DNA from: Shewanella aquimarina
GTDB taxonomy: Bacteria > Pseudomonadota > Gammaproteobacteria > Enterobacterales > Shewanellaceae
DNA: 64,000 nucleotides
NCBI RefSeq assembly: GCF_023349185.1
Contig: NZ_JAKIKY010000002.1
Span: 372,001 to 436,000 of the forward strand
Direction: 5' to 3'
Shown in pieces: positions 41,904 through 50,684 of this stretch. The stretch's first letter is position 1, and every line of letters starts with the position of its first letter. Made by a program: the position numbers and the translations under genes. The notes under the pieces are model-generated. The model saw only the letters and a program-made list of their open reading frames with translations. It was not told where the DNA came from and did no database searches.

Positions 41904-44138
41904 ATGAGTATTAGAACAAAATTTAAAAAAGTACTGCCGAGTATATCTACCACTGAACAAGAGGCGCTCGACGCCGGTGATGTGTGGCTAGAAGGATCTA
42001 TCTATCAGGGGATCCCAGACTTCGATGCCCTGCGTCAGGTTCCGGGTGCCACCCTGTCCGATGAGGAGCAGGCCTTCCTCGACGGCCCAGTGCAGACCTT
42101 GATCGAGATGGTGGATGATTTTGCCATTCAAAACAGCCTGCACCTGCCAGATAACATTCTTAATTTCTTAAAAGAGCATAAGTTCTTCTCGCTGATCATT
42201 CCTAAGGCCTTTGGCGGCCTGGAATTCAGCCCTTATGCCAACTCAACCATAGTGGCGACCATTGCCGCCAAGAGTTCGGCGGTGGCGGTTACCGTGATGG
42301 TGCCTAACTCTTTAGGCCCTGGTGAGCTATTGATGCATTATGGCACTCAGGCTCAGCAAGATTTTTGGCTGCCGCGTCTGGCCAACGGCCAGGAGATCCC
42401 CTGTTTCGCACTGACCAGTCCAGAGGCGGGCTCGGATGCCGGTGGTATTCCCGATATCGGCACTGTCACCATGGGCGAATATCAGGGCGAGCAGGTGCTC
42501 GGCCTGTCGGTGACCTGGGACAAGCGTTATATCACCCTGGCGCCTATCGCCACCGTATTAGGTTTGGCCTTTAAGGTGGAAGATCCACAGGGTCTGTTGG
42601 GGGGCAAGGAGCAGCTAGGCATCACCTGCGCGCTGATCCCTAAGTCTCATCCAGGCGTTGAGCTGGGCAATCGCCACGACCCTATGGGCTGTCGTTTCTA
42701 TAACGGGACTACTCGCGGCGAGAATGTGTTTATTCCGATGGACTTCATCATTGGTGGTCAGCAGAACATAGGTCGCGGCTGGCAGATGCTGGTGGCCTGT
42801 CTCGGCGCCGGCCGTGGTATCTCGCTACCGGCACTCGGGGTCTCTGTGAGCCAGGCATCATTTAAATCGTCGGCGGAATATGCCGCTGTGCGTGAGCAGT
42901 TTGGTCTGGCCATCGGCAAGTTCGAGGGGATTCAGGAGAAGCTGGCGGATATCGCAGGTAAGACCTATCTGCAAGAGGCGATGCGCGTGCTGACCACAGA
43001 AGGCCTGGGCCTGGGGCTTAAGCCATCAGTGGTGACTGCAATGGCTAAGTACCACATGACGGAGATTGGCCGCGATGTGCTGAACTCGGCCATGGACATT
43101 CAGGCTGGTAAGGCGATTCAGCGTGGCCCGCAAAATACCCTGGCTTCTGGCTATGTGGCGCAGCCTATCGCCATCACGGTGGAAGGGGCGAATATTCTGA
43201 CCCGCAACCTGATGATCTTCGGTCAGGGCGTGATGCGCTGTCACCCTCATCTGCAAAGTATGGTGGAGGCGATTCACAGCGACGATAATGATGCCGACAA
43301 GACCTTTAACCGCATCTTCAAGCAGACAGTGGGCTACAGTGTCGGTAACAGTCTGCGTGCCTTCCGCCTAGGCCTACTGCCTTTCACTGCGGGAGCCAAG
43401 TCTGAGCTGAGCGAGGTAGTGGAATATGAGAAGGCGGTGCACAAGCTGGCGTCTAAACTGGCTGTGTATGCTGACTTCTCCTTGCTGGTGCTCGGTGGCA
43501 AGCTCAAACAGGCCGAGATGCTGTCGGCGCGTCTGGGGGATGTGATGAGCTACCTGTACGCGGCCATGGCCTCGATTCGTTACTACGAGCAGAAGGTGAG
43601 TAGCGAACATCGTGCGCAGGCCAAGCCTTATTTCGAGTATGCTACACGTTGGGCGCTGGTTAACGCCGAAAACGCGCTGCAGAGCTTCCTGGACAATTTC
43701 CCATCGGCAGCGACCCGCCAGCTGATGAAGCTGATCACCGTGACCTACTCGCCTAAGATGAAGAAGATCAACGACGACCTAGTTCGTGAACTGGCCCACG
43801 AGGCGCAGCTTAATACCCAGATCAAGCGTCAACTGACCCATCTGGTGAAGCCTGTTCCGGGCGATGGTAACGATATCAATCAGCAGGCCTATCTGGCTAA
43901 GATCGCCTGTCTGCCGCTGCTGGCCAAGGTGAAGAAGGGGTTGAAGCAGGGCTACTTCAAGTCTGGTGTCAGATTTGCGCAGACGCTGGACAGAGCCCGC
44001 GCCGCCAAGATCATCACAGAGGGCGAGCACAAGCAGTTGCTTGATTATAACCTTAAGCGTGAGCGTGCCATTCGGGTCGACGAGTTCGACTTCGACATGC
44101 AGCTAATAAGCGATAAGGCTGCGTTAAAAATAGCTTAG
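41904..44138 (+). CDS. fadE: Acyl-CoA dehydrogenase FadE
   Basis: The 744-residue flavoenzyme carries out the first step of fatty-acid beta-oxidation. The acyl-CoA dehydrogenase core is at about 70-460 (FALTSPEAGSDAGGIPDIG, GWQMLVACLGAGRGISLPA, FGLAIGKFEGIQEKLADI), followed by a long C-terminal DUF1974-type domain (about 470-740) characteristic of FadE-type enzymes. E. coli FadE is somewhat longer (about 814) because of extra N-terminal membrane residues absent here. A PsrA-like site lies upstream and a strong terminator downstream. The ATG at 41904 overlaps a 7-codon out-of-frame ORF beginning at 41891. Confidence 0.95.
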   Translation: MSIRTKFKKVLPSISTTEQEALDAGDVWLEGSIYQGIPDFDALRQVPGATLSDEEQAFLDGPVQTLIEMVDDFAIQNSLHLPDNILNFLKEHKFFSLIIPKAFGGLEFSPYANSTIVATIAAKSSAVAVTVMVPNSLGPGELLMHYGTQAQQDFWLPRLANGQEIPCFALTSPEAGSDAGGIPDIGTVTMGEYQGEQVLGLSVTWDKRYITLAPIATVLGLAFKVEDPQGLLGGKEQLGITCALIPKSHPGVELGNRHDPMGCRFYNGTTRGENVFIPMDFIIGGQQNIGRGWQMLVACLGAGRGISLPALGVSVSQASFKSSAEYAAVREQFGLAIGKFEGIQEKLADIAGKTYLQEAMRVLTTEGLGLGLKPSVVTAMAKYHMTEIGRDVLNSAMDIQAGKAIQRGPQNTLASGYVAQPIAITVEGANILTRNLMIFGQGVMRCHPHLQSMVEAIHSDDNDADKTFNRIFKQTVGYSVGNSLRAFRLGLLPFTAGAKSELSEVVEYEKAVHKLASKLAVYADFSLLVLGGKLKQAEMLSARLGDVMSYLYAAMASIRYYEQKVSSEHRAQAKPYFEYATRWALVNAENALQSFLDNFPSAATRQLMKLITVTYSPKMKKINDDLVRELAHEAQLNTQIKRQLTHLVKPVPGDGNDINQQAYLAKIACLPLLAKVKKGLKQGYFKSGVRFAQTLDRARAAKIITEGEHKQLLDYNLKRERAIRVDEFDFDMQLISDKAALKIA

Positions 44139-44156
44139 AGTAAGCGTTTATCCGTT

Positions 44157-44182
44157 AAAAGCCGCCCCTTGGGGCGGCTTTT
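44157..44182. terminator. Bidirectional terminator after fadE
   Basis: AAAAGCCGCCCC (44157-44168) pairs with GGGGCGGCTTTT (44171-44182) as a perfect palindrome around TT/G. It lies between fadE and a convergent small gene and can serve both. Confidence 0.9.
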
Positions 44183-44200
44183 GTCTTTGGGACCTCAGGT

Positions 44201-44386
44201 TTAGTGGGGGGAGCAGAAGTTAACGAAGTGTTTATCGGCCACCTTGCCAATCTTTACCATGACCAGCAGGGCGATACTCATGGCGATAAAAATGGTGGCT
44301 AACATAGGCCAATGAATTGTGCCTGACAGTGCCACGACCACAGTGCTCATCATGATAATGACGCTCCATAGGATCAATAGTCTCAT
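44201..44386 (-). CDS. Small membrane protein, 61 residues
   Basis: The peptide has two hydrophobic spans (LLILWSVIIMMSTVVVAL and WPMLATIFIAMSIALLVMV) joined by a short loop, and ends with a short basic tail. A strong ribosome site (AAAGGGGAAACG) precedes the ATG on the minus strand, and the gene ends before a bidirectional terminator, both of which support it. No family or function is recognised. Confidence 0.65.
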   Translation of the reverse strand: MRLLILWSVIIMMSTVVVALSGTIHWPMLATIFIAMSIALLVMVKIGKVADKHFVNFCSPH

Positions 44387-44556
44387 CGTTTCCCCTTTCG
44401 TGTGCTGGTAAATTGATTTAGCGACACTATACCTGTGGCTAGCTGAACCAAGATTGAACGTGGGGGCTGGTGGCGATAAGCCATGAGATGACGGGTAATA
44501 TTGGGTATCATAGTGAGGTCAACAAATCGGTGCATCAGCAAATCGGCGGGTAGTCT

Positions 44557-45339
44557 GTGCTAAAACGAAATCAGTATCGACGTGAGGGACCGGACTATCG
44601 CTGCGGCGAGCAGGTGAGCTTTCATGACATCAAGGAGGTATTTGGCCTCAACCATATTCGCCTGGGCAGCTGGGTCGAGGAGGAAGAGAAGCAAAAGGCG
44701 GCTAACCTTATCTTCGACGCCTTTGCCGATCTCGCCTTCATGTTACAGTTGCCGCCCAAGGCCATGGGGCTGAGACAGACGCTGAACCTGGCGTTTGGTA
44801 CTGGTGGGCAGATGGGCGTGCAGGCGCATTATATGCCTGCCCAGCGGGAATTAGCCCTGGCAAAAAATGCCGGTGCGGGCGCCCTGGCACACGAGTTCTG
44901 GCACGCCTTCGACCACTATATTGCCACCAAGGCCTTCGACATCCCTAAGACGGGCATCGCCTTCGCCAGTCACTGCTGGCTGGCCGACCACACGCCCATA
45001 GTTCATCCCCTAAATGATCGCCTGATGCAGCTGTTTGCCTGCGTCTTGCTGAGCGGCGATGGCCAGGACAGCCATGATTATGTGCGCCGCGCCGTGGCGC
45101 TCGACAGGCAGCAGGGGAGGCAATACTTTTCCAAACCCACAGAGATGATGGCCAGGGCCTTCGAGGCCTGTATCGAGTCCCATCCCGAGATCCGCAATCC
45201 CTACCTGGTCAACGAGACCCTGGATTCGTCGCTGGCGAAGGCGGGCGGCTATCCGACTCATGAACACCGCCAGGCGATCTATCGACAATTACTGGCCTAT
45301 TTCGGCCCCTTGGGCGATGCCTTGGGGCGCGAGGGATAG
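44557..45339 (+). CDS. CLCA_X-type protein with HExxH metallopeptidase motif
   Basis: The 260-residue protein begins with GTG and contains HEFWHAFDH, with His112, Glu113 and His116 as a probable zinc site, and a second region KPTEMMARAFEACIE that resembles the third-ligand helix. This matches proteins labelled CLCA_X family / LPD1-type domain, related to metallopeptidase domains of large polyvalent phage proteins. No signal peptide is present. Target is unknown. The minus-strand symporter gene ends three bases after its stop. Confidence 0.75.
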   Translation: MLKRNQYRREGPDYRCGEQVSFHDIKEVFGLNHIRLGSWVEEEEKQKAANLIFDAFADLAFMLQLPPKAMGLRQTLNLAFGTGGQMGVQAHYMPAQRELALAKNAGAGALAHEFWHAFDHYIATKAFDIPKTGIAFASHCWLADHTPIVHPLNDRLMQLFACVLLSGDGQDSHDYVRRAVALDRQQGRQYFSKPTEMMARAFEACIESHPEIRNPYLVNETLDSSLAKAGGYPTHEHRQAIYRQLLAYFGPLGDALGREG

Positions 45340-45341
45340 CC

Positions 45342-47519
45342 TCAATCTACCCAGTGCAGTACGTCGCGTATGATGGACCATCTGGGTTGAGTTTCGCTGG
45401 CGCCTTGGCCCAGCATCCAGTAGTTGTACAGCCGCTGCTGGTGACCATCTACCTTGCGTAGTTTCTGCCAGTTGTTGACATAGTTGAGCAGGGACTGGTT
45501 GTCCTGGGCGACGGCGTAGGCGATGGGGTATTTGGCCTTATATTCCAGTGGCGCTATGCCGTAGCCGGGGAAGAAGAGGGTCCAGGCGGAGCCCGCCTCG
45601 GCGCTGATCACCACGGCATCGTACTTATCACCCTTCTGGCGAAAGAAGTCTTTATAGCCCTCAATCTTGACGAACTCGAGGTTGGGGTAAAATGCCTTGG
45701 CATCTGCGATGATGTCACTATGCTCCACATAGGCGATAGTCACATTCTCCATCGCCTTAATCGACTCATTGCGCTTGAAGCCGCTGACCTTATGGTCTTT
45801 GGTGGCGATGGCCAGGTTAAGCAGCAGTACCGGCTCCACATAGCTGAGCTTGTCCATCTGCTCGATATCCATGGCCAGGCCAGACATGGCGATATCGAAG
45901 AAACCGGCGTCGAGTGAGGCCGCCAGCTTGTCTTTCTCGAAGGGGATAAACTCAACCTGCACACCGAGATCGTCCGCCAGACGGTTTGCCATGGCGCTGT
46001 CGAAGCCCACCAATTGGCCGGCGTTGTTGTAGTAGCTAAAGGGCACATTACTGGGGATATAACCGACCCTGAGCAGGCCGCGTGCGCGGATGGCGTTGAC
46101 ATCGGCAATGGGTTGCTTGGCTGTCTGGCCTAACACAGGATATTGCTTGTTGACCTTAGTCGGCACCTTATCGGCCACCTGCATGTTGGCGATAACGCCG
46201 CTGGTTACCTCTGGGCTATGAATAAACAACCCCATGCCCACCCGGCAGACGATGAGGGTGAGCACCACGCTGGCCCCCACGCCTATGGCCATCTTGAGCA
46301 GTTGCGGTGGCCTGAATCTTAGACGCTTCTCAAATAGCGCCACCGTCAGCAGTGTCAGGGCAAACAGGTTCATCACGGCGGTGATGGAGTTAAACTTGCC
46401 CGTGATGAAGCCAGACATCACAAACAGCTGGAACAGATCCTGTGGCAGATGCACCAGGTCCAGCATGAAGGGGATAGCCACATAGACGCTGCCAAATAGC
46501 GACAAGACGCCGCTGATGGAGAGCGATGGCAGGGCGCCGAGCTCTATCGGTGTGCCGTTGAACCAACCGGCGAAGAGGACGAAGAGGATCACCGTCAGCT
46601 TGCCTATGTTGGGGAAGGTGAAGGCGATGGGCACCAAGATCTCCACCAAGGTTTCGGCATCGTCGCTCAGGCTCTGATGCTCGCGCATGATCTGCTTACA
46701 CTCCTCGACGATCACAGGAATGACGATGAAGATGTTGCCGGTGGCGAAGGCGGTGACCAGGCTTGCCTTACTTATCCTCAGCGCCTGGGCGAAGGTGACT
46801 GGGGTCAGTGAGGCTACAATCCAGGGCAGTACCCAGAAGGTCAGCAGTAGGCAGAGCACGAAATAGCTGATGAGATAAACCTGCATGCTGGCAAACTCAT
46901 CCACCCCCATGGTGCCAGCGGCCGAGGCCGACATGGCGAAGATCCCTATAGGCAGTACCTTCACCAGCGCCTGGGTGATCTTGGAGAAGATCTCGCTGCA
47001 GGTGTGCATGAAGTTAATGATCAGCTGCTTGTTATCGCCCTCCATGCCAATCAGTGCCAGCCCCATGGCGATGGCGAAGATCACCATGGCGGGCACATAA
47101 CCCTCGGCCATCGACTGGAAGGGGTTGGAGGGGATATAGAGCTTAAAGTAGTCGATGGCCGCGGCGGGCTCTATGGAGCTGGTGCTGAAGAAGGAGGCGG
47201 TCTCGACAAAGGGAAAGGAGAGCGGCATCAGGGCGACCAGTAGGAGTCCGACAGCCCAGAGCAGCAGCATGATGACGCCGGCGCGGCTGAAGATCAGGCT
47301 GGCGGTGGCGCGCTTGAGTTTACCTATGCCCCCTACCAAGGAGACCAGAATATAGGGCAATACCGTCATCTGCATCAAGAGGATCACGCTGGTGCCTATG
47401 CTGCTCATCCAGCCGACGGACTCTCCGAAAAAGAGCCCCACCGCAAAACCGACAAACATGGCGACGAGCATCTGGGTCGAGCTGGTCATGGCGAGCAGTT
47501 TCTTTAGCACGAGAGTCAT
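45342..47519 (-). CDS. Dicarboxylate/amino-acid:cation symporter fused to a periplasmic binding-protein domain
   Basis: The 725-residue protein is a fusion. Residues about 1-420 are a DAACS (GltP/DctA-type) symporter with eight or so membrane segments and the substrate loop FATGNIFIVIPVIVEE. A last membrane span is followed by a family-3 solute-binding domain (about 465-715: LRVGYIPSNVPFSYYNNAG, LVGFDSAMANRLADDLGV, FDIAMSGLAMD). The binding domain should sit in the periplasm and hand substrate to the symporter. Start is uncertain: ATG 47519 or GTG 47510, which has the better-spaced ribosome site; the longer frame to 47582 would overlap a TATAAT promoter element. Substrate is probably an acidic amino acid or dicarboxylate. 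Confidence 0.85.
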   Translation of the reverse strand: MTLVLKKLLAMTSSTQMLVAMFVGFAVGLFFGESVGWMSSIGTSVILLMQMTVLPYILVSLVGGIGKLKRATASLIFSRAGVIMLLLWAVGLLLVALMPLSFPFVETASFFSTSSIEPAAAIDYFKLYIPSNPFQSMAEGYVPAMVIFAIAMGLALIGMEGDNKQLIINFMHTCSEIFSKITQALVKVLPIGIFAMSASAAGTMGVDEFASMQVYLISYFVLCLLLTFWVLPWIVASLTPVTFAQALRISKASLVTAFATGNIFIVIPVIVEECKQIMREHQSLSDDAETLVEILVPIAFTFPNIGKLTVILFVLFAGWFNGTPIELGALPSLSISGVLSLFGSVYVAIPFMLDLVHLPQDLFQLFVMSGFITGKFNSITAVMNLFALTLLTVALFEKRLRFRPPQLLKMAIGVGASVVLTLIVCRVGMGLFIHSPEVTSGVIANMQVADKVPTKVNKQYPVLGQTAKQPIADVNAIRARGLLRVGYIPSNVPFSYYNNAGQLVGFDSAMANRLADDLGVQVEFIPFEKDKLAASLDAGFFDIAMSGLAMDIEQMDKLSYVEPVLLLNLAIATKDHKVSGFKRNESIKAMENVTIAYVEHSDIIADAKAFYPNLEFVKIEGYKDFFRQKGDKYDAVVISAEAGSAWTLFFPGYGIAPLEYKAKYPIAYAVAQDNQSLLNYVNNWQKLRKVDGHQQRLYNYWMLGQGASETQPRWSIIRDVLHWVD

Positions 47520-47555
47520 TCCCTTTTTACGTATGCTTGAGTTTCCGACTGCCTG

Positions 47556-47561
47556 ATTATA
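47556..47561 (-). promoter_or_regulatory. -10 element of the symporter fusion gene
   Basis: On the minus strand TATAAT is perfect, with TTTTGC 17 bases upstream as a weak -35. It lies 37 bases before ATG 47519 and inside the longest open frame, which supports a start downstream of it. Confidence 0.5.
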
Positions 47562-47692
47562 AAAGGGGCTGCGGGTTGGCAAAAGGCTTTCATCTCAATC
47601 TGTTGCGCAGCAGCACAATTAATATCTGGGCAGATAGTCGTGGCCAGTCTCATGCTAAGGCTGGCCCGAACGCTTGATGCTAGCCTCCCTCG

Positions 47693-49468
47693 CTAGAGGG
47701 AGAGCAGAGTATGGGACGCCTGAGGAATAGTACGCTTGGCCTCTGGGTCGAAGATACAGATGCGATCCCGCCCGGTTTCCTTCGACTGATACATGGCGCT
47801 GTCGGCGTCGTTGATTAACCGCTCCAGCTTATAGCCCGACATATTAGTGTCTGTGATGCCAAAGCTGGCAGTGACTTCAAACTCATGACCCGTCTCTGTG
47901 CAATCTATGGCGGCAATCGCCGTGCGGCAGGCCTCGGCCAGTTTAATTGCCGTCTGCAGCGTGCAGCCCGGCAGGGCGATACAAAACTCCTCGCCGCCTA
48001 TGCGGGCGAAGATATCGTTCTTGCGTCCCTGGGCCTGACAGGCCTTGGCGACTCGCTTGAGTACCCAGTCACCCACGGCATGACCAAATCTGTCGTTGAT
48101 CTGTTTGAAATTATCTAGGTCGAACAAGATATAGCTTAAATCGGAGGCATTGCTCTCGCAGTAGGTCAGTGCGCTCTGGGCGACCTGGGTAAAGTGACCG
48201 CGATTAAACACATGAGTCAGGGCATCGTATTCCGCCAGCTGCTTGAGTCGTTTCTGAATCGTCCACGACTTGTAGGCCCAGAAGCCCAGCAGGGTGATGA
48301 TGGCGATAAGTAGCGAGATAAATAGCCGGTTGTTTTCCGCCTGGGTCTTGGCCAGCTGCTGCTCGGTGAGTAGCAGGTTGTTTTGTCTGTCCAGCAGGGC
48401 GATACGGCTCTTCTGTTCCGCCGCCTGATGCTCGGCGAGCTGGAAGGCCAGATGCTTGGTCTTGATATCGTCCAGGTATGCCTTGTCGGCCTGGGCGTAC
48501 TTGACATGATAATCCAGCGCCGCCTTGTAGTTGCCGCTGAGCTCGGCGATCTGATAGAGCACCTTGTAGGCGGTAACGACCGCCTGAGTATTGCCTAAGC
48601 CCTTTGCCAAATTGACAATTTTCTCTGCCAATAAGCGAGCCTCACCTATCTTGTGATCCTGCAGATAGGCGCTGGCCAGGGTGGCGTAGACCTCGGCGAT
48701 AAGCCTTGGGTAACGGGTCTTCTCTATGGCTTCCAGCGATGGAGTGAGTTGCTCATAGACCTCTGCCGTATTGCCGTCTCGCAGGTGTTTTGTGGCGATA
48801 AAGGAGTGGATGAAACTCGCCATTATCACCTCTTCATCACAGCTGGCGAGTGCGGCTTGAAGGCCGGGGGAGTCGACCTCGAGTTGATTGAGGCCAAGTT
48901 GTGCCTCTATGGCTAATCCATTGGCTATACAAGTATTTCTTTTCGATGGTTTGCTGTTCTTTAATTTTTCTGCGTATTGAATAGCCGAGTTATACTGTCC
49001 CAATTGATTAAAAAACATCGAAGCAACGGCATAGCCGTTATGTTTCAGTTCTATGTTTTGGATTTCATTGAGCAAGCTTAATAAGTTTTTTAGGTGGGAT
49101 AACCCTTCAGTCCATTGGTTGGTGATCGAAAAAATATTAATTAATGATATTTCAGACCGAAGTGTAATTTCATTTGGTGTATTACTATTCTTGACTAGTC
49201 TTTTTAGCTGAGATGTTCCTTCTTCTAAGTTGCCTTTGTATGTGATCTCATAAGCTTCTAAATATGCGAGCAGTGCAAGCTGTTCCGAGTTCAACTGGTT
49301 TTTTGTTTTTCTGATCTCAGCAAGAAGTAAGGAAAATTCTTCAGGTTTACTGCTTCTTATCTCGTTTGCATGTAAAAGTTTGCTACCTAAATCAAAGCTT
49401 TCCTCTGCTTTAATGTGCAGAGGAAGTGATACGAATAAAATGCTAAATAGTAGGTAGCAAAATTTCAT
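47693..49468 (-). CDS. TPR-containing membrane diguanylate cyclase (GGDEF), last gene of the borosin operon
   Basis: The 591-residue protein has a signal peptide (LLFSILFVSLPLHIKA), a periplasmic helical region with TPR-like repeats (about 25-345), a coiled coil, one membrane span (RLFISLLIAIITLLGFWAY, about 375-395) and a cytoplasmic GGDEF domain with active GGEEF and an RxxD I-site (RKND). It should make cyclic di-GMP in response to a periplasmic signal. Its ATG comes one base after the stop of the borosin precursor, so it is transcribed and probably translated with it. Its 5' half is markedly AT-richer than the 3' half, as is the precursor gene. Confidence 0.9.
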   Translation of the reverse strand: MKFCYLLFSILFVSLPLHIKAEESFDLGSKLLHANEIRSSKPEEFSLLLAEIRKTKNQLNSEQLALLAYLEAYEITYKGNLEEGTSQLKRLVKNSNTPNEITLRSEISLINIFSITNQWTEGLSHLKNLLSLLNEIQNIELKHNGYAVASMFFNQLGQYNSAIQYAEKLKNSKPSKRNTCIANGLAIEAQLGLNQLEVDSPGLQAALASCDEEVIMASFIHSFIATKHLRDGNTAEVYEQLTPSLEAIEKTRYPRLIAEVYATLASAYLQDHKIGEARLLAEKIVNLAKGLGNTQAVVTAYKVLYQIAELSGNYKAALDYHVKYAQADKAYLDDIKTKHLAFQLAEHQAAEQKSRIALLDRQNNLLLTEQQLAKTQAENNRLFISLLIAIITLLGFWAYKSWTIQKRLKQLAEYDALTHVFNRGHFTQVAQSALTYCESNASDLSYILFDLDNFKQINDRFGHAVGDWVLKRVAKACQAQGRKNDIFARIGGEEFCIALPGCTLQTAIKLAEACRTAIAAIDCTETGHEFEVTASFGITDTNMSGYKLERLINDADSAMYQSKETGRDRICIFDPEAKRTIPQASHTLLSL

Positions 49469-49469
49469 T

Positions 49470-49736
49470 TTATTGATTTACCACTGACTTGTTGTCAGAT
49501 TCCTCGTTGGTTTCACTTTCATTTTCTTCTTCCTCATCTTTCGCTGGGATTAGGAAGCAAATGATATCTTTACTTGTTTTGAGAGACTCGGCAAGCTCAT
49601 CACCTTTGCGGTTTATCAGAAGCTCTTTTTGTTCTGCACTAATCTGTGACTCTTCAATTGTCTGCAGTTTATCAGCTTCGGTCTGTAGCGCTGCATCCTG
49701 ACCCATGCGTTCCAGTAGTTGAATAATGTTCGACAT
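49470..49736 (-). CDS. sonA: Split-borosin precursor peptide (SonA-like)
   Basis: The 88-residue peptide aligns with the borosin-binding domain of S. oneidensis SonA: MGQDAALQ at 11-18 falls where SonA has LGQDAQLM, followed by a helical segment with the ISAEQKELLINRKGDEL pattern of the same domain. After the leader comes a short hydrophobic segment, DIICFLIPAK (57-66), at the place of the SonA core (residues 59-68, methylated at two positions), then an acidic tail (about 67-81) rich in Glu. The substrate role, core limits and number of methylations are inference from family and position. AAGGAAGAG gives a strong ribosome site. The gene lies 41 bases after the methyltransferase gene and one base before the GGDEF gene. 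Confidence 0.82.
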   Translation of the reverse strand: MSNIIQLLERMGQDAALQTEADKLQTIEESQISAEQKELLINRKGDELAESLKTSKDIICFLIPAKDEEEENESETNEESDNKSVVNQ

Positions 49737-49777
49737 TGCTCTTCCTTAATTGTTGTTGGTAGTTAGTTTGTTATTGA

Positions 49778-50590
49778 TTAGTTTTCGGGCATTAGGGTGT
49801 TATCGACCTGGTGAGCCGTTTCAAGTCTAGCTAGTTTATCTAGGATTGTTGGGTTTGGTCGCATCTTTTCGCTTGGCGGGATCACTAAGGTGGTGTGCAT
49901 AAAAATTTCGGCATCGGCCAAATCACGCAGCGGCAGCGTTTGTTTGCGTACCTTATCTATGGGCAGCACGGCCGCCTCGTAGAGGATCACCTGATGATCT
50001 AAGGGGTAAGTTTCTGCCAGCAGCTCTATCAGCACCTGACGATGGGCCTTGCCGGTGGCGAATCTGGCCATGCTCTTGTCGCCGGCCAGGCCTATTTGCC
50101 AGAGGATCAGGTAACAGGAGGGGTCGAAGCGGCGCTGATAAAACATAAACTGACTGGCTTCAAACTGCTGGCAGCCAAATTGGCCTGGATCTATGCCAAG
50201 GTCGGCGATGAGGCAATCTTCGGCAGAGATGCCTGGTACCATGACTGCCTCGAAGCCTTCTTCGCGCGCCAGTTCCAGTGACCTATGGGGCGCCTGGGCG
50301 AATACGCCGGGGTGGCCATAGAAGGCGCCGACGACTTTCTTGCCTTGTCTGACCTCTGTTAGCATGGCGTCGACCATCTCACGATAGGTGATATGGCGTG
50401 ACTTGCCCTCGTCATAGTAGACCTGTAGCGAGCGGACATCGCCGTGCATCTCTTTTAGCCAGAGTTCGACTATGCCGTTTGAAACGCCCGAGAAAACGAC
50501 GTCGGCTTGTTCAATATAGCTGCGTGCCAGCGGGCAGATATGGGCGCCTAAGGTCATCCCTATGCCGACACAAGCCAGGCTTCCCGCCAT
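49778..50590 (-). CDS. sonM: Split-borosin peptide alpha-N-methyltransferase (SonM-like)
   Basis: The 270-residue enzyme has a tetrapyrrole-methylase fold and should methylate backbone amides of the adjacent precursor using SAM. Borosin signatures are LACVGIGMTLGAH at the N-terminus, catalytic-type residues Tyr59, Arg65 and Tyr69 (YYDEGKSRHITYREM) and Tyr91 in AFYGHPGVF. The Tyr-to-Arg spacing equals that of fungal OphMA (Tyr66, Arg72, Tyr76) and is three residues shorter than in S. oneidensis SonM. Later blocks PGISAEDCLIADLGIDPG, FEASQFMF and LVIPPSEK match SonM. ATG 50590 is used because AGGA lies nine bases upstream and homologues start here; an ATG at 50611 has no ribosome site. This is a stand-alone enzyme, hence a split borosin. 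Confidence 0.9.
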   Translation of the reverse strand: MAGSLACVGIGMTLGAHICPLARSYIEQADVVFSGVSNGIVELWLKEMHGDVRSLQVYYDEGKSRHITYREMVDAMLTEVRQGKKVVGAFYGHPGVFAQAPHRSLELAREEGFEAVMVPGISAEDCLIADLGIDPGQFGCQQFEASQFMFYQRRFDPSCYLILWQIGLAGDKSMARFATGKAHRQVLIELLAETYPLDHQVILYEAAVLPIDKVRKQTLPLRDLADAEIFMHTTLVIPPSEKMRPNPTILDKLARLETAHQVDNTLMPEN

Positions 50591-50684
50591 GAATTTGGGT
50601 CCTGATTTCATGTATGTTAATTAAGGGTTAAAGCTAACAGCAATCGCCGAGTTTTAAAACTGCTAATTGCCTTGAATTGATGAC

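Noticed and set aside
41891-41914. Seven-codon upstream ORF overlapping the fadE start
   Set aside because: Real ATG and stop, but such short frames arise by chance and no attenuator structure accompanies it.
49778-50590. Reading the methyltransferase as a cobalamin or siroheme biosynthesis enzyme
   Set aside because: The fold is shared, but the Tyr/Arg/Tyr catalytic set, the YGHPGVF motif and an adjacent SonA-like peptide fit borosin enzymes better.
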